Assembly (NCBI GenBank): GCA_029259695.1
Contig: JAJDEQ010000118.1
Location: forward strand, 1-33,911
Length of the DNA stretch: 33,911 bases
Origin: Planctomycetota bacterium
GTDB lineage: Bacteria > Planctomycetota > B15-G4
Direction: 5' to 3'
In this document: positions 21,212 to 28,467 of the stretch, piece after piece
How positions within the stretch are numbered: the stretch's first letter is position 1
Layout of the letters: every line of letters begins with the position of its first letter
Position numbers and translations under genes: made by a program
Notes under the pieces: generated by a model
The model's database searches: none
The model's input: the letters and a program-made list of their open reading frames with translations, nothing else
Told to the model about the DNA's origin: nothing

Positions 21212-23248
21212 ATGTCTCACGCCCGGAAGTTCGTTGTCCTCGCGGTACTGGTCTGGGCGTCGTCGCTCAGCGCACAAGACGCCGAGGGGGTCGTTCCGGG
21301 ACGACCCAAGCAGGTCGTGGCGCCGGCAGCCGACATCACCTCGGGAGTGGTGCAGTTGCCCGAACCGGCCGCTGCGGCCACGTCGTCGCGCACGGCGCTG
21401 CTGCCGGTCGTGTTCCGCTTCGACGCGTCGGGCAACGGCACGGCCGAACTGGAAGTCCCCGTGGCAGGTGCCGGTGAGTTGACGCTGGTGCCGCTGGCGT
21501 TGGAGGCCGACCGCTGGAGCGTGCAGGTGGCGCCGCCGGGCGAGGCGGCGAGCAGCCTGGGTGCGCTCGTGGGGGAGGGGCGGGCACGTCGTCGGGCGGG
21601 CACGCTGGGCGCGAGCCTCGGCCATGCGGGCGCGACGCGTTACGACATCGATGCGGCGCGGGCCGGGACCTGGCGCGTCGTCATCTCGTTTTCCCGAGCC
21701 GAGCAGGCGTTGGGACGCAGCGTGCGCGACGGGCACGGTTACCTGCTGGTGGCCGGGCCGGGAGCTGCGCGGCTGGTGAGCCACCTCACCGATCACCGGC
21801 TCGTGAACGACCGCGCCATCGGCCTGGTGACCCGGCTGGCCGACGGCCGCGGCGCCATGCTGACCGAGGTCAGCCTGCGTGCGCGCACTCCGCTGGGCGT
21901 GCTCGACCTGCCCATGCTCGACGACGGAGCCCATGCCGACGGCGAGGCCGGCGACGGCCTGTTCGGTGCGTTGCTGCCGCACCTGCCCGCGGGGGACGTG
22001 GCGTTGAGCGTCGTGGCACGCGGTGAGAGCGACGGCGGCGCGTTCGTGCGCACGACCCAGCACGCCTTCCCGGTGATCGAGCGAGCGTCGCTGCTCACCG
22101 GTCGCGTGACCAGCGAGATCCTCGACCAGCACCGCGTCGCGCTCGACGTCGAGACCTGGTTGTTCGGTGACGTCGACAAGCTGCACGTGTCGGCCGAGGT
22201 CTGGGGCGCCGGGCCCGACGGCACGCCGCGTCCGGTCGCATGGCTGAGCACGATGGCCACGCCCGACGAGAGCGGTGACGCCCCGAGTCTGCGCCTGCAG
22301 TTCGACACGCGCCTGCTCGCCCTGGAAAGTGCCGTGCCGCCGCTGGAGTTGCGTCAGGTGCGCGTGCAGGACCCGCACACGGCGATCCCCTACGACGTGC
22401 TCGAGCGCGTGCCCCTGGGCGTCATCGATCTGCCTCCCGGCGCTGCGACGGCCGCGGTCGGGGATCCGTTGGCACCGGGCGGCACACCCCTCGGGCCCGG
22501 CGCCTTCGCGAGCCATGGCCCGGCGGCGACCCCGACCGGCGAGACGGACACGACGCGCCGCGACATCGCCACGCTGCCGCTCCCGGATGATCCCGAACCG
22601 CTGCAGGGCGCGCTGATGCTGGTGCACGGCTACTGCTCGAGCCGCAACATCTGGCCGGACCAGGACTTCAGCGAGCCCAAGCTGAACTTCGCCGACCCCG
22701 ATCAGAACCGCAGCCACGACGAGTTCGCCCTGCTCATCGCGGCCCTCGGCGCCCAGGTGGATTCGTTCGGGGTCGTCGGTCACAGCCAGGGCGGTGATGC
22801 GGCGCTGCACCTGCTCACGTACTACGAAAGCGGACTCGATCTCGCGGTGGGTGCGCGACGCATCCAGGCGCTGGCCACGCCCTGGCTCGGTTCACCCCTG
22901 GCCAGCAGCCTGGCCGGGCTGGGCGGCATCTTCGGTGTGGGCTGCGGCAGCAACTTCGACCTGTCCTCCGACGGCGCGGCCCTGTGGTTGTCCGGCATTC
23001 CCAGCGCCGAGCGAGCTGAGGTGTCCTTCTGGACCACCCAGAACAGTGGCTCGGCGTGCAACTTCTTCAGCAACCTGTTCCTCGACAGCCCCAACGACGG
23101 CGTCGTCGAACGCAGCAAGGGGCAGTTGCCGGGCGGCAACAACATGGGACACGTCTCGGGCTGGTGCCACACCACCGGCATGAGCAACGCCGCCAACTAC
23201 ACGGATACGACGCGCAACCTGGAGATGGATGCGACGGCGGCGCGCTGA
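21212..23248 (+). CDS. Secreted alpha/beta hydrolase with N-terminal choice-of-anchor-X-like domain
   Basis: A 678-residue exported protein. The signal peptide is FVVLAVLVWASSLSAQ. The first 400 residues are beta-rich and contain LPMLDDGAHADGEAGDGLFG (from 234), the calcium-loop hallmark of the choice-of-anchor-X domain, as in the conditioned-medium-factor family. After a Pro/Gly/Thr linker (about 405-460) comes a lipase-like hydrolase: oxyanion strand LMLVHGYCSS at 468-477, nucleophile elbow GHSQGG with S525, acid D629 in SPNDGVVE, and a histidine near the end (H647 or H653 in GHVSGWCH). Several cysteines (475, 578, 616, 652) could form disulfides, fitting an extracellular location. An esterase or lipase role is likely; the substrate is unknown. 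It converges on the methyltransferase gene with 87 bases between and no evident terminator. Confidence 0.9.
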   Translation: MSHARKFVVLAVLVWASSLSAQDAEGVVPGRPKQVVAPAADITSGVVQLPEPAAAATSSRTALLPVVFRFDASGNGTAELEVPVAGAGELTLVPLALEADRWSVQVAPPGEAASSLGALVGEGRARRRAGTLGASLGHAGATRYDIDAARAGTWRVVISFSRAEQALGRSVRDGHGYLLVAGPGAARLVSHLTDHRLVNDRAIGLVTRLADGRGAMLTEVSLRARTPLGVLDLPMLDDGAHADGEAGDGLFGALLPHLPAGDVALSVVARGESDGGAFVRTTQHAFPVIERASLLTGRVTSEILDQHRVALDVETWLFGDVDKLHVSAEVWGAGPDGTPRPVAWLSTMATPDESGDAPSLRLQFDTRLLALESAVPPLELRQVRVQDPHTAIPYDVLERVPLGVIDLPPGAATAAVGDPLAPGGTPLGPGAFASHGPAATPTGETDTTRRDIATLPLPDDPEPLQGALMLVHGYCSSRNIWPDQDFSEPKLNFADPDQNRSHDEFALLIAALGAQVDSFGVVGHSQGGDAALHLLTYYESGLDLAVGARRIQALATPWLGSPLASSLAGLGGIFGVGCGSNFDLSSDGAALWLSGIPSAERAEVSFWTTQNSGSACNFFSNLFLDSPNDGVVERSKGQLPGGNNMGHVSGWCHTTGMSNAANYTDTTRNLEMDATAAR

Positions 23249-23335
23249 GCGCTCCCCGCGCACGGCACGGAGGCGCGCCGGGTGCGGTGAGCCATCGCTC
23301 GGTGTGGACGCTGACGCCCCTCGGGTTCCGCTGCG

Positions 23336-24232
23336 TCAGACGAGGGCGACGAGGTAGCCGACCCAGCCGAGCTGGTTCTCCATGAACGACCGGCGCCGGA
23401 AGATGCCGTCGGCTTCGTCATTGTCGTCGTCCCAGCCTTCCATGTGCACTTCGGTGCTGGTGAAGCCCGCTTCGATCAGCAGGTCCTGCAACTCGGGCAG
23501 TGTCCACACGCGCCAGTGGTAGCTGAACGCCTTGCGCAGCTTGGTGCCGTCGCCGAGCTTGAAGTGGATGTGGCAGGTCATGTCGTGGTTCACGACGTTG
23601 AACTTGGCCTGGTGCCAGGTGTACTTGAAGGTGGGGATCTTCTGGCCGTCGGGGCCGCGCTGACCGCTGATCTTGCGGTCCTCTTCCTGCGAGGCCATGG
23701 CGTCCTGTCCGCCGAAGACGTCGAGGAAGAACACGCCGTCGTCCACCAGCGCGGCGCGCGCCCGGCGGAAGTAACGCAACATGGTCTCGCGCTCCTTGAA
23801 GATCCAATACGAGAAGTTCAGCGCGCCGACGGCATCCACGAGCGGCGTGTCGGCGTCCATCACGTCCGCGCACAGCAGCTCGAGTCGCTCGGCGTCGGCG
23901 CCGAGCTTCGAGACGTGATGCTCGATGCCCCAGTCGAGCGTGGGCTGGTGGAAGTCCACCCCCCAGGCCCGGTTCTCCGGGTGAGCCTTGACGAACTCGC
24001 AGGCCAGCACGGCGGTGCCGCAGAAGTCCTCTCGCAGGCGACGCAGGGGGCGCTTGCGACGGCGCTTGAACAGGCGCGTGAAGAAGCGCACGTCCTCCCC
24101 GGGGCTCTGCACCGAGGCCTCGTAGAGGATGTGCCGGTCGCGCACGATCGACTTCTCGGTGCGCTTGTGCCCGTTCGTGCCGGGCTTCGCGCCCTTGCCT
24201 GACTTCGCCTTCTGCTTGCTCTTGGGTGCCAA
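23336..24232 (-). CDS. Class I SAM-dependent methyltransferase with a lysine-rich N-terminal extension
   Basis: About 298 residues from a TTG at 24232. The methyltransferase core runs from about residue 28 to the end: DRHILYEASVQ at 32-42, cofactor motif I in LREDFCGTAVLACEF, acidic end of strand 2 in WGVDFHQP (D93), motif II-like ELLCADVMD, and VFFLDVFGG. The sequence FSYWIF marks a large family of bacterial methyltransferases with unknown acceptors. The start is uncertain. The TTG start adds a basic extension (APKSKQKAKSGKGAK) that could bind nucleic acid or be untranslated. A GTG at 24145 would begin just before the conserved part, and the frame also stays open upstream into the kinase gene's end. 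It follows the TPR kinase gene on the same strand after about 125 bases. Confidence 0.87.
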   Translation of the reverse strand: MAPKSKQKAKSGKGAKPGTNGHKRTEKSIVRDRHILYEASVQSPGEDVRFFTRLFKRRRKRPLRRLREDFCGTAVLACEFVKAHPENRAWGVDFHQPTLDWGIEHHVSKLGADAERLELLCADVMDADTPLVDAVGALNFSYWIFKERETMLRYFRRARAALVDDGVFFLDVFGGQDAMASQEEDRKISGQRGPDGQKIPTFKYTWHQAKFNVVNHDMTCHIHFKLGDGTKLRKAFSYHWRVWTLPELQDLLIEAGFTSTEVHMEGWDDDNDEADGIFRRRSFMENQLGWVGYLVALV

Positions 24233-24282
24233 TGCCGGTTCCCGTTGCGCCGCTCGAGTGTCCGACCCCGGCCCGGGATGGG

Positions 24283-24310
24283 CTGGGGCGAACAGCAGAC
24301 TATGCCCCAG
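24283..24310 (-). promoter_or_regulatory. Inverted repeat enclosing a -10-like TAGTCT before the methyltransferase gene
   Basis: CTGGGGC (24283-24289) and GCCCCAG (24304-24310) form a perfect 7-bp inverted repeat with a 14-base loop. On the minus strand the loop contains TAGTCT (24302-24297) followed by GC, close to the TAGANTGCG pattern seen elsewhere, 64 bases before the TTG start. It could be an operator around a promoter, or a hairpin ending the kinase transcript 47 bases after its stop. Confidence 0.35.
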
Positions 24311-24356
24311 TCGCGGTCGCGAATGAAGGGGCGCGCCCGAGGCGGGCGGGGGCCGG

Positions 24357-27300
24357 CTAGAAGATGCGGGTGAACGGGATGGGTGCGCCGTCGCGCAGCT
24401 CCGCGCGCCACCGCGCTGCCTGTTCGTGGCGCTCCCAGGCCTCGTACAGATCGACGAGGCGCATGACCACACGTTGGGTCTTGTCGCCGGCGTCGGTGCA
24501 GGCTTCGCGCGTGCTGACGTGCGCGGTCAGCAGCAGCTCCTCGGCGCGCTCGAAGTCGTCCAGCGCGACCAGCGCCTCGGCCAGCAGGGAGCCCGTGTAA
24601 TCGGCGGTCCACGAACTCCGGGGCGTGACGTTGTGCGCGGATCGGTAGGCCTCCTCGAGCACGTCCCGGGCCGCCGTGGGGTTGTTGGTGCGCAGGTAGT
24701 AGAGGCCCAGGATCTCGGTCCAGGCGAGCCGCCGGGCCGTCCCGACCTGGCGATTCGGCAGGGTGCCGAACACGTAGCTGTCCAGGGCCGCCCCCGCGAC
24801 ACCGAACTCGTTCTGGGCCTCGTCGAGGCGTCCGAGCTGTTCGAGCAGCATGGCGAGATGGACCCGGCCCCAGGCTGCTCCACCGACCGCCGAGCGGGTC
24901 ATCGACAGGAGGTTGACGGTCCGCCGGTAGGCGCTCTCGGCCGAGGCGAGGTCACCGCGCAGGTAGTGCCAGGTGCCGATCGTGTGCCACAGGTTGGCCT
25001 CGCCCTGGTCGTCGATTCGGGTGCCCTGGAGCATCGCGAGCGCCTCGTCGGCGAGGGCCTTGGGTCGTTCGTCGAGCTGCCGGGCGAGCAGGTGACACTT
25101 GGCGATCCGGTTCAGCTGGGTCACGAGGGCGGGGTGATCGGGTGTGATCGATCGCAGCGTCTCACACAGGGCGTGTCCCCGCTGGATGGCCTCCTCGTAG
25201 CGCCCGCGCTGCATGAGCACGTGGATCAGCATGGACTGCAGTTGCCGCAGGCGGGGCGACGTCGCGGTCAGCAGGCGTGACTCCGTCTCGATCAGGGAGC
25301 GCAGCATGGGTTCGGCCCGGGAGAGCTCGCGCTCCGTGGCGGCCTGCCGCGCCCGCGCGAAGGCGATGTCGCGGTGGATCGGGTCGTTCGGGTCCAGGGC
25401 GGCGGCGAGGGCGTCGGCTTCGTCGAGCATCTCGACCGCGTGTTCGGGCCAGCCCTTGCGCAGGCCCAACTCGGCGAGCAGCAGCAGGCTGTCGATGGCC
25501 TCGGGGGTCTCGTCACCGTGGATCAGTCGCTTGAGTCGCAGGGCATTCGAGGCGTACTCGAGGGCCGGCCCGCCCCGGCCGGCGGCGGACGCGGCCGTGG
25601 CCATGTCGTGCGTCAGCTCGGCGAACAGCGCACTGTCCGAACCACGCAACGTCTTCACGGTGGTCATGGCGTCCCCGAACAACTGGCCCGCGACGAAGGT
25701 GTCGCCGCGCGCGAGCAGTGTCCGGGCCAACGCCTGCAGGCTGCGGGCGTGTTCGAGGCTGGTCGTGCCCGAGTGCTGCTCGGTGTCCTGCACCACCTGC
25801 CGCAGCAGGCGTTCGCTCTCGTCGTAGCGCCCGACCTCGAGGTTCAGGCTGCCCAGTTCGAGCAGACCGGCGACGCGGGCAGGATCGTCCTGCGGGAGAC
25901 TCAGCGTCTGTTGTGCCAGGAGGTCGAGGGAGTCGGCCCAGTCCACGCCCGCCAGCGGGACCGTCTCGAACATCTGTCGATAGAGTCCCATCAGCGAGGT
26001 GTTGCTGCTCGCGCTGGTCTCGGCCTCGGCCAGGGCCGTTCGTTGCAGCGTGGCGTCGCGCCCCAGGTAGACCAGCGACGCGAGCCCGAGGCCCAGCAGC
26101 GCCGCACGCGCCGGGTGCCGCGTCACCCAGTATCGGGCGTGACGCATCGGACCCGGGCGGCGGGCCCGCAGCGGTCGGCCGGTGAGCAGGTTGTCGAGGT
26201 CGGCGCCCATCGCCGCTGCATCGCGGTAGCGCCGGCGGGGCTCCTGCTCCGTGGCCTTCAGGCACAGCGTCTCGGCGTCGCGCGGAAGCTTGGTGTTCAG
26301 CTTGGAGGGCGGGGTCGGCGAGCCGGCCAGGATCAGCGTCTCGAGCGCCCGCCGGTCGCGCGCCGCGAAGGGCAGCTGGAGCGTCAGCAACTCGTAGAGC
26401 GTGACGCCCAGCGAGTAGGTGTCGCTGCGGTGATCGATGTCGTCGCTCCCGCGCACCTGCTCGGGCGACATGTAGGCCAGGCTGCCGATCGGCGCGCCGA
26501 GCTGTGTCATGCGCGGCATGTCATCCGCGTGGGCCAGGCCGAAGTCGAACAGCATCACGCGGCCGGAGGGCGTGATCATGATGTTCGACGGCTTCACGTC
26601 CCGATGGTGGATGCCCTGCTCGTGGGCGTGCTCGAGTGCGCGTGCCGCCCCGCGCACGATCCGCACGCAGGTCTCCGTCCAGGTGCCTTCGAACAGCCAC
26701 GGGTCGAAGGGCTCGTCGGCGTGAGTCGCGTCCACGCCGGACTCGGAGGCCGCCCTCACCGCTTCGAGCAGCTTGTGCCCGCTCAGCTCTTCGACGGCCG
26801 AGTCTCCCAGTTGCTGGAGTGCGTCGGCGAGGGTGCACCCGAGCACGTGCTCCATGACCAGGAAGGGCACGCCGTCTGCCTGGCCGACGGCCTGCACGGC
26901 CACGATGTTGGGGTGGCGCAGCCGCGCCGTGGTCTCGACCTCCCGGCGGAAGCGGCGCTGGGCGCGATCGAAGAACGCGTACTCGGGGCGCACGACCTTG
27001 AGCGCCACGTGCCGCCCGGTCTGATCCTCCTCGGCGAGGTAGACGATCCCCATGGCACCGCCGCCGAGCGGCCGCAGCAGCCGGTAGTCGCCCATGCGCT
27101 CGGTCCCTTGCCTGGTCACGGCCGGGGCGCGACCGTCGAAGCCCATGCCGTCCAACAGCGCCAGCGACGCGCGGATCTCCCCGGCCAGTCCAGGGTGCCG
27201 CGTACACGCGTCGTCGATCGCCGCGTCACCACTCTCGGCGCCGCCGTCTGCCCGCCGTTGCAAGCACTCGGCGACGATCTGCTCGAGCACGCCTTCGCGA

Positions 27301-27392
27301 TCGAGCAGGGAGGCTTCGGGTGGTTCGCGCCCGTCTTGTCGCTCATCCGGCGACGGCGCAGGCAACTCGCCGCCGGTTGCATCGCGAATCAT
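24357..27392 (-). CDS. Membrane Ser/Thr protein kinase with large C-terminal TPR-type region
   Basis: A 1011-residue planctomycete-style kinase. The N-terminal 98 residues form a helical segment (VLEQIVAECLQRR, HPGLAGEIRASLALLDG) typical of the group. The Hanks kinase domain spans about 103-405: glycine loop GGGAMG at 110-115, K132, HHRDVKPSN with D265 and N270, D283-F284-G285, and GSLAYMSPEQ. An insertion of about 45 residues (around 192-238, ELSGHKLLEAVRAASESG) lies before the catalytic loop. One TM helix follows (about 428-444). The rest, about 450-1000, is alpha-helical and TPR-like (LLELGSLNLEVGRYDESERLL, LWHTIGTWHYLRGDLASAESAY, MLLEQLGRLDEAQNEF) and probably exported as a sensor or scaffold. 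It diverges from the ECF sigma gene 185 bases away, its most likely partner. Confidence 0.95.
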   Translation of the reverse strand: MIRDATGGELPAPSPDERQDGREPPEASLLDREGVLEQIVAECLQRRADGGAESGDAAIDDACTRHPGLAGEIRASLALLDGMGFDGRAPAVTRQGTERMGDYRLLRPLGGGAMGIVYLAEEDQTGRHVALKVVRPEYAFFDRAQRRFRREVETTARLRHPNIVAVQAVGQADGVPFLVMEHVLGCTLADALQQLGDSAVEELSGHKLLEAVRAASESGVDATHADEPFDPWLFEGTWTETCVRIVRGAARALEHAHEQGIHHRDVKPSNIMITPSGRVMLFDFGLAHADDMPRMTQLGAPIGSLAYMSPEQVRGSDDIDHRSDTYSLGVTLYELLTLQLPFAARDRRALETLILAGSPTPPSKLNTKLPRDAETLCLKATEQEPRRRYRDAAAMGADLDNLLTGRPLRARRPGPMRHARYWVTRHPARAALLGLGLASLVYLGRDATLQRTALAEAETSASSNTSLMGLYRQMFETVPLAGVDWADSLDLLAQQTLSLPQDDPARVAGLLELGSLNLEVGRYDESERLLRQVVQDTEQHSGTTSLEHARSLQALARTLLARGDTFVAGQLFGDAMTTVKTLRGSDSALFAELTHDMATAASAAGRGGPALEYASNALRLKRLIHGDETPEAIDSLLLLAELGLRKGWPEHAVEMLDEADALAAALDPNDPIHRDIAFARARQAATERELSRAEPMLRSLIETESRLLTATSPRLRQLQSMLIHVLMQRGRYEEAIQRGHALCETLRSITPDHPALVTQLNRIAKCHLLARQLDERPKALADEALAMLQGTRIDDQGEANLWHTIGTWHYLRGDLASAESAYRRTVNLLSMTRSAVGGAAWGRVHLAMLLEQLGRLDEAQNEFGVAGAALDSYVFGTLPNRQVGTARRLAWTEILGLYYLRTNNPTAARDVLEEAYRSAHNVTPRSSWTADYTGSLLAEALVALDDFERAEELLLTAHVSTREACTDAGDKTQRVVMRLVDLYEAWERHEQAARWRAELRDGAPIPFTRIF

Positions 27393-27432
27393 GATCGCAC
27401 CACTCCGCGTGCCCGCTCGAAGTCCCGCGCCT

Positions 27433-27455
27433 GAGTCACTGCTCCCCGAGTCACT
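27433..27455. promoter_or_regulatory. Direct repeat GAGTCACT in the kinase/sigma intergenic region
   Basis: GAGTCACT occurs at 27433-27440 and 27448-27455, a 15-bp period, in the 185-base gap between the divergent kinase and sigma genes. It could be a protein-binding site, but the evidence is only the repetition. Confidence 0.25.
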
Positions 27456-27547
27456 CCAGCACGAAGCGCAACGCGCGTCAAGTCGAGCGCCGGTGACACG
27501 GTCGGCGTTGCTCGGGCGTCGACGTCACCACGATGTCGGACTCGTGG

Positions 27548-27553
27548 TAGATT
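27548..27553 (+). promoter_or_regulatory. -10-like box TAGATT upstream of the ECF sigma gene
   Basis: The context GGTAGATTGCG is the fourth member of the TAGANTGCG set. The GTG start lies 24 bases downstream, with room for the GAGG Shine-Dalgarno sequence near 27567. Confidence 0.5.
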
Positions 27554-27577
27554 GCGTGGGCACCGCGAGGCTCGCCC

Positions 27578-28231
27578 GTGAGCAGTGTCGGTTCGATCAA
27601 TCACACACTGGCGGTGTCGGGGCAGGAGCTGATCGTGACGAACAATGCTGGGGCCGCGGCGCGCGCCGGAGGATCCGAGGGTCGTGAGACGCTCGTGTTG
27701 TCCGACCTGATGGAGCGCAACCGGCCCTGGCTCGAAGCATCGCTGCGGCTGAAGGTCGGCGCGCTGGTGCGCGCGCGTGAGTCGTTCTCCGACCTCGCGC
27801 AATCGGTCTGCCGTGAACTCCTGCAAGACGTCGAGAACGTGAGCTTCCGCAGCGAGACGGCGTTCCGGACGTTCATGCTCCAGGTGGCCGAACGCAAGAT
27901 CATCGAGAAGCACCGCTACTACACGCGCCACAAGCGCGACGTCGGCCGCACCGTCGCACTCGACACCACCCGTGCGCTGGGGGTCCCCGGTCGCGGCGCT
28001 TCGCCCAGCGAGGCCGCCGGCATACGCGAGGTGATGGGGCAGCTCGAGGCGTGCTTCGACGAGTTGCCCGCGGACTACCGCGAGATCATCGTGCTGTTCC
28101 ACATCGTGGGCATGCCTCATCGACAGATCGCCGAACATCTCGGGCGCTCGGAGGCGGCGGCGCGCAACCTGCTCAGCCGGGCGCTGGCGCGTCTCGCGCG
28201 CATCATGCGGCGTCACGAGCAGGGCGCCTAG
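27578..28231 (+). CDS. ECF-type RNA polymerase sigma factor, probably kinase-controlled
   Basis: A 217-residue sigma factor starting at GTG, with CGAGGC 8 bases upstream as Shine-Dalgarno. Residues about 45-118 are region 2 (MERNRPWLEASLRLKVG through AERKIIEKHRYYTRHK). Residues about 156-211 are region 4, with FDELPADYREIIVLFHIVG and the helix-turn-helix MPHRQIAEHLGRSEAAARNLLSRAL. In region 2.2 the usual acidic DAED before LxQ reads SFSD (69-72), and the Glu of QEV is Ser76. Such a loss of negative charge is the hallmark of ECF factors activated by Ser/Thr phosphorylation (known for ECF43 EcfP and kinase PknT of Vibrio parahaemolyticus). The divergent Ser/Thr kinase and the absence of an anti-sigma gene fit that model. 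The N-terminal 35 residues have no domain. The stop lies within a 12-bp tandem repeat. Confidence 0.93.
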   Translation: MSSVGSINHTLAVSGQELIVTNNAGAAARAGGSEGRETLVLSDLMERNRPWLEASLRLKVGALVRARESFSDLAQSVCRELLQDVENVSFRSETAFRTFMLQVAERKIIEKHRYYTRHKRDVGRTVALDTTRALGVPGRGASPSEAAGIREVMGQLEACFDELPADYREIIVLFHIVGMPHRQIAEHLGRSEAAARNLLSRALARLARIMRRHEQGA

Positions 28232-28369
28232 CAGGGCACCTGGCGGGGCACCTGGCGGGGCACCTGGCAGGGCACCTGGCAGGGCGGCCGGCAGGGCAGC
28301 CGGCAGGGCAGTCGGCAGGGCAGTCGGCAGGGCAGTCGGCGGGGCGGCTGGCAGGGCAACTGGCGGGGG
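28214..28369. repeat. Tandem repeat of a 12-bp unit, 12 clear copies plus a degenerate first one
   Basis: Units have the pattern xxxxGGCRGGGC. Twelve lie end to end from 28226 to 28369: ACCTGGCAGGGC-type copies first (28238-28285), then GGCC/AGCC/AGTC-GGCAGGGC types (28286-28345), then two divergent copies. CACGAGCAGGGC at 28214-28225, the last codons of the sigma gene, is a degenerate unit in the same phase. The sigma stop TAG (28229-28231) lies in the unit GCCTAGCAGGGC, where others have TGG. After the stop, the same frame stays open for 53 codons to a TGA at 28391. Confidence 0.9.
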
Positions 28370-28467
28370 GAGGGACGCAGGCATATGTCCTGACAAGCGC
28401 CAGCGGTCGCCGCGCGTCTCGATCGTGTGCCGGCCGACGAGCGCGACCCGCGGCGACGAGACGGGCC

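Noticed and set aside
25374..27434. Plus-strand open frame of 686 codons opposite the TPR kinase gene
   Set aside because: The minus strand has a complete kinase with all catalytic residues and TPR-type helices; the plus frame is an antisense product.
28226..28369. Possible CRISPR array
   Set aside because: The units are 12 bp, contiguous and without spacers, and no cas gene is nearby; it is a simple tandem repeat.
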